From positions 6,262,001-6,326,000 of the forward strand of contig AP026543.1 of NCBI GenBank assembly GCA_026075535.2: a DNA stretch of 64,000 nt. Reading direction: 5' to 3'. A program made the position numbers and the translations under genes. The stretch is from Tricholoma matsutake (lineage: Eukaryota > Basidiomycota > Agaricomycetes > Agaricales > Tricholomataceae). Below, in pieces: positions 32,101-43,796 of this stretch. The stretch's first letter is position 1. Every line of letters begins with the position of its first letter. Below the pieces are notes generated by a model. That model ran no database searches and was not told the DNA's origin. It worked only from the letters and a program-made list of their open reading frames with translations.

Positions 32101-35100
32101 CTGACATCCAATTTTGTGTTAGAACCCGATAGAATCACAGTAAGTCATGATTTCTTTCCTCCTGCATACCACTTACATATCATTCCAGGTTTCAACGTGG
32201 CATCAACGATGCTCTTAATGCAGAGATATCCCTCGGTACTGTTTCGGATACCCACGATGCAGTGCTGTGGCTGGGATATACTTATCTGTTTGTAAGGATG
32301 CGGAAGAATCCATTCGTCTACGGTTTGCCTCCAATTCTGGATCATGTGCTTTTGATAATCGTAATGACAGGTATTGCACGAGATGCGACTGGCGATGATC
32401 CGCAACTGGGTAGTAAACGCCATGAGCTTGTCACACTATCGGCACAGAGACTCGCTGAAGCCCGCATGATCGTGTTCGACCGTACCACCGGCATGTTCAC
32501 TATCACGGATCTGGGTAGAATCGCAGCCAGATATTATATTCGTCATACATCGATCGAAATTTTCAACAAGGAGTTCAGGCCAAAAATGTCCGAGGCAGAT
32601 GTTCTCAGGATGCTTTGTATGAGTACTGAGGTATGTGCCCTTAGACAATATGGCGGGTTTGATTAATGTTTGCCTAGTTTGAGCAAATTCAAGTACGCGA
32701 GTCTGAGGCTAAAGAGCTTGAACAATTAATGGAGCGTGTACCTTGTGATGTTCAAGTCAGTATCCATGTTCTACCGTGCAACCTCAGTCTTCACGTATCA
32801 CAGGGAGGCACAGATACTAGTCAGGGCAAAGTGAACATTCTTTTGCAAGCCTATGTATCAAAAGAGCTCGTAGACGATTTCGCTCTTGTTTCCGACATGG
32901 CTTACGCTGCACAGAATGGCGGTCGCATAGTTCGAGCACTTCTTGAAATTGCCATCAGCAGAAAGTGGGCTAATGTTACGGCTGTCCTGATGGGGCTGAG
33001 TAAAGCCATAGAAAAACGCTTGTGGCCATTTGATCAGCCACTGAAACAGTTTGATTTGAGGGCCGACATCTTCTACGGATTGGAGGAGTGGGCTGATGAC
33101 TGGTCTGTAGCGCAGCTAGCTACCCTCGATGCGTCGGCTCTCGGGCAGCTTGTCCATCTGAACGAACACCATGGTTTAGCTCTCTTGAACGCATGCAAGC
33201 AGTTTCCGACCGTTCAGATCGACTATGACCTCCGGCCCCTTGGATACGATGTGCTCAAGATCTCTATCCGGGTAAAACGTGCATTCAACTGGAACACTAA
33301 AATCCATGGTCAAGCTGAATCTTTCTGGCTGTGGGTAGAGGACTATGACGGTTTGACCATCCTCCAGTTGGCACATCTTCTCCTCCGCCAAAATACAAAT
33401 GTCTTGACTTTCGACTTTGTTATCTCGATTCCTGATGGTGAACCGCCTCCATCTGTGACGATGAGATATGTTTCTGATCTGTGGATGGGAGCGGAGGATG
33501 AGATCTTGATTCCCCTTGATGCCCTAGTCATGCCCACGCCGTTACAATGCCATTCACCTATGTTAAATCTACCCTACTTGTCAACGTCCGTCTTCAAGAG
33601 TGCTGTTGTGGAGAAAATATTCTCTGGGCGGGTGAAGAACCTTAACGCCATTCAAACACAGGCCTATTGGAGCCTTGTGAATACTAAATGTCATTTCCTA
33701 CTCTGTGCTCCGGTTGGAAGTGGGAAATCGGTGATGGCCCAGATAGTAATTTGGTAGGTTTGCTTTTCCTGCTTACCGATTGATTAATAACCATCTGTTT
33801 GCAGGATGACGATCATGAGAACCCGTGAAAGCTGGATAATCGTCATCGCACCTCGCAAGAGTGTGGTCGTCGAGATGGTATCAGAACTCAAATCCGCTGC
33901 TATTGCTGGTGTTTCTGTGATGTACGGAGTTGGACCTGATTGTCTGATCCGACCCACAGGGAAAGTCATTCATGTCTTCACGGCTACGCAACTCCTGCGT
34001 GCCATCTCTCAGCGGAACTCGAAATTGTCTCTCGCTGGCTTGGATCTAGTTGTGTGTGAAAACTTGGAACAGCTAGACTCGGCTTATGAGCTCGGCGTTT
34101 CCCTTCTACGTCATGCCACACAATCATGTCCAACGCGTTTTGTAGGGTTTTCAGCGTCGCTCAACGACCCTTCAGACCTAGCCGACTGGCTCGATGTCGA
34201 TCCATCTGGGTTGTATAGTTTCAGGCCAAGGGATCGTGATCAGTCTCTGACGTTTTCGACACAAACATTCACAATACCACATTCCGCTGCGCTGTTCAAA
34301 GCTATGGCGAAACCTACTCATGCGGCGATTCAGACGGCACCTCCAGGAGAATCGGCTCTGGTCTTCGTTCCATCTCGCGGGCAGTGTCGTGCGGTGGCGC
34401 TAGACCTTCTGACTCAATGTGCACTGAGTACGGACACAGAGAAAGGCTACCTTCCCGATAACACTCCTCAGGACTATCTAGAAGATCGTCTCGTAAGGAT
34501 CCAAGACGCCACACTCGTCGACTGCGTATCCAGAGGTGTCGGATTCTTTCACGAAGGTATACACAAATCAGATCGTAACTTGATGTTGGAGCTATATGCG
34601 GAAGGCATCATTCGTGTGCTCATAGTCCCTCGGGACTCCTGTTGGACGGTGCCTGTCCGGGCGACAGTGGTGGTAGTGATGGGTACTCAACACGTGCATA
34701 TTGAGGGAGAGGATGTTGATCGTCAACTGCGTGACTATGGGCTGATTGAGCTCGTTCGGATGCAGAGTCGAGCAGTTCGGCATGCAGGATCAGGCCACTT
34801 CTATCTATTCTGCCAAGCGGAGACGAACGATACCTTCACGCGGTTTTTGAACGAAGGCCTTCCCCTCGAATCCCGGCTTTCAGAGACACAGGATCTCTCG
34901 GTGTGGATCAATATTCAGAAACAAAATCTTGGTTCATTAAAGGAACAGCAGGTTGTCGATGTGCTTTCCTTCACCTTCCTTGCCCGTCGTCTCGTCAACA
35001 ACCCAGCATATTACGACTGTACATCCACTTCGCGAGATGAGAACATCTCCCAATTCGTAGACAAGTTGTTTGTGGAGGGCTCTGAAGCATCTATTGCGTT

Positions 35101-35110
35101 ATCTCGATAG
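29167..35110 (+). CDS. Slh1/ASCC3-like Ski2-family helicase lacking the usual C-terminus
   Basis: Relatives (yeast Slh1/Rqt2, human ASCC3) split stalled ribosomes in ribosome quality control. First cassette is intact: [60 protein letters not shown], followed by a Sec63-type region (about 32500-33500). The second cassette keeps the P-loop (APVGSGKS) but has CENL where DExH is expected, SAS for motif III, and no arginine-finger consensus. It stops at 35110 soon after the winged-helix stretch [10 protein letters not shown], so the second Sec63 domain is missing. Introns are dense up to 32729, and the last 2.3 kb has only one. The start is 29167 or 29319; the junction near 29260 is unclear. Confidence 0.85.
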
Positions 35111-35151
35111 ACACAGAATAAAATCTATTTTACAATAAGTAGATAGAGTAT

Positions 35152-36982
35152 CTACATGTATTTCTTCAAGCCTCGGAGTCGTTCTGCTGCTTTTTTAAGA
35201 GTATCCACATCTTTGCAAAACGCAAAACGTGCGTATTTCTCCCCGATGTTGGCATGCGGTTCGCAGTAAAACTTAAAAAGGTGAGGTAAGTGAAAATTGG
35301 CAATGTGAACTTCAAAGCTGAGCAAGACACCCACCTCGCTCACGGGGATGGATGAGACGCCAAGTTCCAGTGCAATGAACCAACAGGCCCTTGAATTATT
35401 ATCAGGCTGTGAATATCGGATTGATGATCGAGAAAACTCACTTGAAATCCCTGCCCCGTCCGAGTACACTCTGTGGGAACGGATAATCCTCTGGGAACTT
35501 CAGTTCGGATACATCCTGTGAACAATGTTATCAAGTAAGAATGAGGTACGAAGCGCATGTTATGCATTCCTACCAAAAGAATGAAATAACCTCCTTCGGG
35601 GAGAGTGTACTTCAGCCCCAGCTCGTCAAATACGGCGGCCAGGATATCTCGTCTTTCAATATATTCCGCGCACTGAGTTTCAAAAAATTTCCGCTCCTTG
35701 ACTTGCTCTAGGCCACCAGCCGCAGCTTCTTGCAGAGGTGAATTGCTGCAGAAGACAATTCGCGTCGTCGCAGCCAACGTAGGCTGCATAATCCACTTGG
35801 GGCCGATAAGCCAGCCGACACGCCAACCGGTGGCGGCAAAGGCCTCTAGAGAATAGGTTGGACACGCCCAATACAGAATCAGATAGCGTTTCTTACTCCC
35901 AGCAGATCCAACAGTCACTGTTCGCTCCCACATGCCAGGGAAAGTGGCGATACGGTGATGTTCTTTGCCGTCAAAGACGAGACAGTCATACTGCAACAAC
36001 GCACGAGGTGGAATACACGTAATTTCGTTGCATGATGACACCTACCACTTCGTCAGACATAACAATAAGATTGAATTCTTGCGCGAGTGCGGCGATGGTT
36101 TCAAGTTCTTTCCTGGTAAAAACCTTGCCGACAGGGTTGTGAGGAGTGTTTACGATAATTATCTTAGTGCGTGGTGTAACAGCACGACTTGTGGTTGAAT
36201 TAAATGATTCAATCATCAGGCGCCGGGGACAAACATAACGTACCGAAGTTCATCGAAATCGATAGTCCAGTCGTTGCTGGTTGGCTTCTCGAGTGATTGG
36301 GCTGGGGGATGCAACGGAACGTATACCGGTGTGCCTCCATTAAACACTATAGATGGAAGATATTGATCGAAGAAAGGTTCGAACATAATGACTTCGTCTC
36401 CTTGTTCCAAGAATGCGGTAAAGACAGAATATTCCCCTACCTCGTGTTAGTAAGCAGACGTATTTAAGTATATCAATAGAGTATACCCTCATTAGCCCCG
36501 CTTGTAATGAGGATCTCGGAATCAACACTGAGGTTTCGCTTGAACAAGGGATCGTAGAAGGCCTTGAGAGCCTCCCGCAAGCGAATTCGCCCTTTTGGGT
36601 GTGAGTAGTGGTTGGCAGTCACTGTGTGAAGGGCTTCTTTTGCGGCTTCGGTGATCCAAAGAGGTGGAGAGAAGTTCATGTAACCTTGGCCAAGATTGAT
36701 GCAGTCCGCGGGCAGGTTAGCAGCACTGTACAACAAAAATCAGACATCCATTTGGATGGACGAGCAAGTGAGCCACTTGTAAATAGACCAGACGTCTTCC
36801 GCGATAGCTCTTCCTTTTTGCAAGCGCGAAGCGTAAGGAATGGGAGGCTTGCTGGTCTCCTTGGATGAGGCATGTCCGTTTGGTTTGTCCATAAGATGAG
36901 GGGATGTCGAGAAAGCTAGCGAGAGACTGGGACTGCGACAGATAAGTGATAGACGACGACTAAGGAGACGAGCCGTCAGCAT
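35152..36982 (-). CDS. BNA3: Kynurenine aminotransferase / cysteine-S-conjugate beta-lyase (Bna3 type)
   Basis: PLP class I aminotransferase that converts kynurenine to kynurenic acid. The sequence shows INLGQGYMNFSPP, YSHPKGRIRLREAL, TSGANEG, NTPHNPVGKVFTRKEL, SDEVYDCLVFDGKEH, the PLP lysine in GSAGKAFAATGWRVGW (the Lys codon is split by an intron near 35840-35890), IVFCSNSPLQEAA, and YARFAFCKD near the end. The first 30 residues (MLTARLLSRRLSLICRSPS) are Arg/Ser/Leu-rich and look like a mitochondrial presequence. An internal Met (MDKPNGHA) could give a cytosolic form. It ends 41 bp from the helicase stop, tail to tail. Confidence 0.9.
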
Positions 36983-37662
36983 ACGCGGTTAAATCTATCT
37001 TCTCCAATCCCGATAGCCGATCAAAGCTGATCCGAGTCATCACCGCAGGCTTTTTATCATCCGTACATACCGTGCGTTTTCCATGATATTACAGTATCCA
37101 GACCTAACTGATATCCGTCTAAAAACTTGAGACATGTCTACGACAGTCCCCGACGGCGTTCAAATTCAATAGTACCGAGTCCCCGAGTCCCGGCATTTCC
37201 GACATAAAATCGTACTAGATAGTTAGTAACAGTCGAGTCATTTGCGCGCTCAAATACCTTCCACAATCTCGCGAGTCGCGACTACAAAATTATTCGGATT
37301 CTGGAAGCCTATGTCGAGATCAACCCACGGCCGTCGTACTTATTATTTATATTCGAGCGCCCGATGTCTACGGATGTCTACCTTTGAGTCTGCGATATTG
37401 ATCCCAGTGGGTAAACTTTAAGAACGACCGTCTTCTCATCAATGATTAGAAGCTAGTTAGACAACTTCGAGCTTCGAATCTCTTAATTATTTTATAGCTA
37501 TAAATCATTAGAGGCGAGATGGTGATTGACAATTGTTCAGCTCAACAAACGATTTCTTTAGCCGTGTCGGTCATGTGACTCACGTGATCCTTGATTAATG
37601 TGATTAGTATCCCACGACTTATCCTTGGATGGGCCCTTTTAAATTTGACAGAAAACCATAAC
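36983..37662. other. Divergent intergenic region
   Basis: 680 bp between the aminotransferase start (minus) and the FYVE/RING gene start (plus). It is AT-rich in the right half, contains CACGTG near 37582, and has no protein-like frame. Presumed promoters of both genes; nothing else seen. Confidence 0.5.
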
Positions 37663-40600
37663 ATGGCCAGCAATGGTGTAGGAGGCCATCTAGGAATGAT
37701 TGAAGAGTAAGTATATTATACTTTTGCTCAGTTGTATACCTATTCTTCCTCTAGGTGTGGCCAGTCAAATACGCAGCTGACCAGTGCTCTCGACAGCGTT
37801 AATATTACACCAGACCCGAGGGACAACACACCCAATCTCCACGGCGCCGAAATTTTACACGACGACGTTGATGATGGCGATGAAGTGTTTCTTTATCCCA
37901 GTGCATCCGTCGACCTTATTGACCCTGAAGTGCCACAAGAGCATCACCCCCCATCTCCTGTGCAACTTGAATCACCAGTGTTCGTCTACCTAGGTGCATC
38001 AGTGGACCATTTCGAAGGTGTACCCGAACATGTACAATTGCTGCGGCAGCGTAATCCCCCGTCTCCTGCGCAACTGGAATCTCTGTGTGCTGCCGCTTCT
38101 TCGGGCGATTTGCCTCTGCTCAAAAGGCTTTTTCGAAATGCGTTAGAGACAGGTGATGTAGAGCCATTCGGGCTCGCGAATGATGCATCTTCTCGTACAG
38201 GATTCACTGCCCTACATGTTGCTGCCAGTCGAGGATATTTGGACATAGTCATGTGGCGTAGGATTCTCCTTGACCTCGATAAGTTTATGCTCTGACATTG
38301 GTCCCAGTGATTGAAGACTGCGGTGCCATGCCAGATCTGGAGGACAGAGAGGGCGAAGTTAATCATATTATATCATGCCGTAATTCCCTCCTGACTGTTT
38401 GGAACTAGACAGCATTGCATAAAGCAACTCTCAATGGCCATATGTCTGTTGTGGGCTATCTTCTCCCAAACAAGGCAGATGTGCATGCACGGGATGCCGA
38501 TGGCTGGACGGCCCTGCATAATGCGTGTTCGAAAGTAACAATACCTTTATATTTCCCGTCGTTCTGCTTACATTGAAGGATAGGGGTATCTGGACATCGT
38601 CAAATTTCTCTGCAACGATGGCGGGGCAGCTGTTGCTTTGGATGGTGTACAGGGTGTTGATATTCGCAGCAAGGCTGGCTGGACTCCATTGAGTAAGGCC
38701 CGGTATTGTGCATGCTCCATATCAATTCAGAATGTTTCTACAGTGAACGCTTCATCAAAGGGTCACCTGCCTGTCGTTCTATATCTTCTTACGAAACAAT
38801 TTGCGGATCCCCTCGTGAGAAATAAGTGGGGTGAGTCGGCCTATGATGTTGCCGCAGCCGTCTTCGAAATCTGGATTTGTGAGGTAGGGTTCCGCTGTTC
38901 AATAGCTAGCAAAAGTTGACCGTTCTTTAGGTTCTACAGCAAGCTGAGGCAGAGCGTTGGCGTGACTCCCCTGTTTCCTACAATCCTCTGTCCGTGCATA
39001 CGACTGTGCCACTGGTTTTGTACGAGAACCAGAGGCTGGACACTCGTCTCAAGACTATCGCGGTCTCAGGTGGTAAACCAAAATTTTCTGCGTCAGGATT
39101 AGGCAAGCATGGTCGTCGTCCCCCATTCGAGCTGAAGTTGCCTGTACTTGACGAGGAAACTGGGGTCCGAGAGGTGGCAGCTTGGCGTAGTGATGTACAG
39201 CTACCGTTGCGTGATGCTCCATGGATCCTGCCCAAGCCGAACCCAAACGACCGGCCTGCACTGGATGGAGCAGAGAGGAGCCACTTCTGGCTGTACTTAT
39301 TGCGTTCATATCTTTGATATTCAGATCTGACACTTGCTTTCAGATCCGATTGGACGCTGGATGTTACGCATCCGGGCGTGGAGGCTGAAGATGGATGGCA
39401 ATACGCTCACTATTTTAGCGATCCGGATGACCAGTGGACAGCCGAAAAGCCGGCTCAGCTGGAGCGTATCTTGACAGGGAGCGGGGTTGTGACAGCTGGC
39501 TTCGGTGGCTCCACATCGAGAGCTGGCAGCAGATCAAATTCCGTATCTTCTACGAGTTCTGCCCGTTTGTCACAGACTTGGGTTCGACGTAGGCGTTGGG
39601 TGCGGATTATGCGTCGTAGGTTGGACATATCTCCACTTCCTTTGCTCGGACCTGATGGTTCCATGTATCACTTGGACACCGAGGGAAACTTGATTCCACG
39701 TATTGAAGATAATTCTGACGGAGAAGGTGGTCAGGAACTTGGTACAATGTCTTCAATATTCTTCTCTTCTGCTCAAGATTACGTGGCGCGGTCCCGGTAT
39801 CTTGTCGGTGCACAAGCTCCATACACAGATACCAACGGAGTATCCACATCCGCCGTCGAAGTTCGACGTGTTATAGCAAAGTTGGAACGTGCGACTATGG
39901 AATTAAGGCAGGGAATCTTAGGTTAGTGCCTGTTCTAAACCAGATGAACAACTCAACCTTGTGAGATATAGGAGACGATGATGTAGAGCGTAAAACTCAA
40001 GCTGAAGTATTACTGAATGCTTACAGCCGGGAACTTGAACGTCAACGCCTAGCCGCGGGTTCTCAGGGTCTGCTCATCTCAGAAGACGGTAAACGATTCG
40101 TTAACTTACGGTCGTGTGTCTTTTGTTGACATTCTCGAGATGTCAGATGACAATGCTGAAGGGAACGACGACGACGACGACGACGAGTTCCACTATCCTG
40201 GTTCCTCAGCTATAGACGTTGTACGTCCAGCATCTAGGACATCAAGCTCTACAGATTATTTCACTCGTGGCATATCACGTACACCTACCGATCTTACGCC
40301 CCAATTGTCACAAGCGCCTGATTTTCGCGTTCCTACTCATGAAGCACCTCAGAAGATTTTCACACCTCGATGGACATCTCTCACACCTCATCATGCCCAT
40401 GCTCAATGGGAAAGAGATGAGATGGTTCACCAATGTCGGGACTGTCAACGGCGTTTCAACTTCCTCAATCGCAGAGTACGTATCCTCATATCTCTCTTGG
40501 CATTTAATGTGTCTCAATCCCTGTGCAGCATGTAGGACGCTCGCAATCAAAACTACGTTGGACGTGCTGACGTTTCTCTTAGCACTGTCGCAAATGCGGG

Positions 40601-41372
40601 CGTATCTTTTGTGATCGCTGCTCATCGTATAGGACACTTTTGGATCCTTCTGACATTGTCCAGGATCCCGTTTTCCAGGATCCTCAGGCTTCAGCCAGTT
40701 CTCAGCGAGTTTGTAGAACATGCCATGATGAAGTAAACGCCGGGGTTCCCGGCAGGTTACTTGCATCCAGTACGATATCAATGGAGCGAATTGTAGTTGA
40801 TCAAGCGAGGCTGACTATTCCTGGCCATCTCTCTCGAAGGGATTCCAGCTCTCAACTAAGTGATCTTGCGGAGTAAGTCAGATATTGTTGAACGTGATGC
40901 ATTATCCTCACCGCTTTCCCCCTCCTACTGACAGGTGTCCTGTCTGCAATAAGAATCTTGACGAGTTTGACACTGCCAATGAACAGGAATCTCATGTCAA
41001 GAGTTGTTTGGAAGGAGGCTCAGGCTCTACTCCACAGGCAGCCAAATACTTGGTATACCATCTTCCGGCCGAGAGTGCTTTACTTGGCGTTGAATGTACG
41101 TGCTATGTTCAAGATTCTCTTCCTTAAATGAATGATTCGTAGGCGTCATATGTCTGGAGGAGTTCATGATAGGTGCAGCCCATCCTCGTTCATTCTGTTT
41201 TAATCTCTCATGGTCATAATAGGGTCTACTGTTGCCCGTTTAAGTTGTTTTTGCAGCTTCCACAATGGTTTGTTTGGAAGATTCTTCCAACACAGTGATG
41301 CTAATCTTGTTGTTAGCTTGCCTTTCGTCGTGGCTTCAACGAGGGAAGAGCTGTCCCGTCCATGCCCGCTGA
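37663..41372 (+). CDS. Ankyrin-DysF-FYVE-RING multidomain protein
   Basis: One long intron-rich gene. In order: acidic Pro-rich start; ankyrin repeats (FTALHVAASRGYLDIV, TALHKATLNGHMSVVGYLL, WTALHNACSKGYLDIVKFL, ASSKGHLPVVLYLL); a DysF-like region (SDWTLDVTHPGVEAEDGWQY, then FSDPDDQWT); an acidic Asp run from a (GAC)n tract at 40165-40185; a FYVE zinc finger (CRDCQRRF, NRRHHCRKCGRIFCDRC); a C2HC-like CPVCNKNLDEF; and a C-terminal RING (CVICLEEF, FHNACLSSWLQRGKSCPVH). The RRHHCRKCG core should bind PI3P, so an endosomal E3 ubiquitin ligase is the likely role. Fused frames and splice sites support a single gene, not two. Confidence 0.84.
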
Positions 41373-41473
41373 TCTGTTGCTGTCGATCGTATTGAATACT
41401 CCCGCGCTAGCTATAGGTGTTCTCGATGTTAGATATGAAATTTATTAAGAGGGACATTGGCATTACTCTGGCA

Positions 41474-42399
41474 TCACTCGCCCTCATCACGAGGCTCGTA
41501 AAATGTGCTATAACGAATTCTACTTGCGTCGACTCGGATGATGTCAGACAGATCCTCTGTGTCTGGGTCCACAATATTTTGTCCCTTCCGACCATCATCT
41601 TGGTCATCATCAAACCACGAAGCTGGGTCTTCGTCGTCAGAGTCCTCCTCCTGCTCCATGTCTGAATCTGTTGGCCTATAATTCCTATGGTATGGTTTCT
41701 CAGCCAATTGCACCTGCTGAGCACAGATAGGTTTGCTCACATGAAAGCCCATATTCGTGCTTCCCTTTCCTCTCTCGTCAATACCTCTCCCTCGATCGGC
41801 ATGCCAAGACGCTTCTTCTTCTCTGCAATACGGTCTTGTCGCTCCTTGTCTTGTAGAAAAGCTTGACGTTCTAGGTCAATTGCCTCTTGCATAGTAAGTC
41901 TCCCTGGAGCGGGTTTCCCATGAGCAGGTGCCTTTTGATCATTTTTATGAGCATTCATGAGGTGCACGGTTGGCCCGGGAATCCACATACAAACATAGAC
42001 AACGCTTTCCTTTTCGCATCGAGTGTTCTGCTGGACGGCTGCTCTAGCGGCAGATCTACAATCATGTCTCCTTCCTCATTCAATCTTGTATTCTTGAGTC
42101 CGGTGTTAATCTTTTCCACTCCGTCGAGTTCGATCAATCGTGATTCTATAGCCATCTGTTCAGCGGAAACCCGTTGCACGTACGTAGAGGTGGACGCTCC
42201 CCTGGATAGCACCACAACTGCATAAATGGCAAGTATGGCGCATAAATTGGTGTGACGGGACATACGGGGATGACAAAATCTTTCTGTTGAGGTTGTACGA
42301 GTCCTGAAGCTCACGGAGGGTCATTTCAGTGATTGGTTTCGGTTTCGGCTTGGGTGCTGGTCTGAAACCGGCTGGAATTGCTTGCTTTCTGCGAAACAT
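41474..42399 (-). CDS. Conserved hypothetical protein, charged and coiled
   Basis: Starts MFRRKQAIPAGFRPAPKPKP. It has LRELQDSYNLNRKIL, TSTYVQRVSAEQMAIE, a Lys/Arg/Glu-rich helix (AFLQDKERQDRIAEKKKRLG), LTREEREARIWAFM, and an acidic end with DDEDPASWFDDD and IIRVDASRIRYSTFY. Four exons; the last junction (donor in FM, acceptor before NYRPTDSD) uses GTGAGC...TAG. I believe similar proteins occur across basidiomycetes but know no function. The charge pattern and lack of membrane segments suggest a nuclear or cytosolic scaffold. It ends 101 bp from the stop of the FYVE/RING gene. Confidence 0.72.
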
Positions 42400-42585
42400 T
42401 GGAGATGATGGTGAAGGTGGAGGATATGAGTTGCGTGTGGTTTGGCGAGTTTCATTGCCTTTTTAGGGTAGCGGACTTCTCTTAACAGACACCAGGAACT
42501 CCGAGTATTTCGATTTAGTACATGCTACAAATCCTAAACACAGCAAACGTAATCATACAGATAACAATACAACACCGAACGCTAG

Positions 42586-43659
42586 CTACATATCACCCTA
42601 GTTTTTTTGTAAGTCAGGTGAGAACGAGTCAACGTTGGTTTGACTTACCGCTCCAGGGGGCATAAACTCATCGTTGTCTGGGTCACCCGACAAACGACGG
42701 CCGCCGAAAGGACCCCCGCTAAAAGGGCCTCTAGGTCCAGGTCCCGTGGGATCGAACCGCGCACCAGGTGGTGCACCCATAGGTGGCAAGTAACCATCAC
42801 CTCCCCATGGACCACGGTCACCGAAAGGCTCAGGCCTCCTGCCGCCGAAAATGGGATGACCTGGACCAACAAACATGCCATTGCCGCTCTGCGGGAATAG
42901 GTCAGGCGGCGTAAATGGGTTCACGGGAAATGGGTCTAGATCGCTTCGACCGATTTCAAGGGGATTTCGGGGAGGGAATAGCGAGGGTGGACGATATAGA
43001 TCTTGGGGTTGTTGAGGTTGCGGACGTGCAGGTGTAGGATCCTGCAACCGTGAAGGGCTTGCATCCGTGGTTGTCGTTGCGTTCTCTGTGTAACCATCTT
43101 TCCGGAGACCCGGAACTAGATGTTGAATGATTGTGAGCTTTATCTGAGACGTCAAGTCTGCAACGCGGTTGGAGGAAATGAAGCCATGGACAAGTGGTTG
43201 GCTGGCATCGTCAAGATCATGCGGAAAGAAAGATGGTGAGACAAAGTCATTCGTGTTAATGTCTAACGTGGCGACCTTATCACTCTGTTCGAAAAACGAA
43301 TGTCTTAAACCCGATCACCATATAATACAGGGACTTACCTCAACGGCAATTGCGTTGATCAGAGTGTGGGCGCCTAATTTGGAGACCTTGAGAACAAACT
43401 CAAGACTGCTCTGGTCATGTCTGTATTTGAAAGTGTAATGGCCGGGACCGTTCTTGTTCCACTCAGTAGGTAGAACAGTGGCAGATGGCAAATTTTGTAC
43501 TGATGTTTCATCGATTGCAATTAGACGGAAAGCTAGTGTAGACATGATAGAATGAAGGAGAGCAGCGATAGCATCTTGAGGAGAAGAAATGGATGACAGT
43601 GGCAAGAGGGAAGGAAGAAGGGAAAGAAGAGCAGATGGATCAAGAATATTGCTCGACAT
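42586..43659 (-). CDS. Proteasome regulator PI31 (PSMF1 family)
   Basis: Binds the 20S proteasome and acts as inhibitor, assembly aid or transport adaptor. The N-terminal FP domain has PTEWNKNGPGHYTFKYRH and FVLKVSKLGAHTLINAIAVE. The C-terminal half is Pro/Gly-rich with NPLEIGRSDLDPFP, GPGHPIF, PPGARFDPTGP and PDNDEFMPPGA, the HbYX-bearing PI31 C-domain pattern. After MPPGA an intron (42598-42648, GTAAGT...TAG) leads to a 12-nt last exon that encodes GDM and the stop. Reading through that intron would give a different 17-residue tail. The gene diverges from PRP5 with 137 bp between starts. Confidence 0.87.
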
Positions 43660-43796
43660 GATGGTCGAGAGTCACGGAGGCTTTGACTAAGTATGGATTG
43701 ACTAAGGCTATGCATTGCTTACATAACCCGAAGGCCAATGTCAAGAGAACTAATCATGTACAAATATCCCTCTTCATCTTGCACTACGACGTAGGA

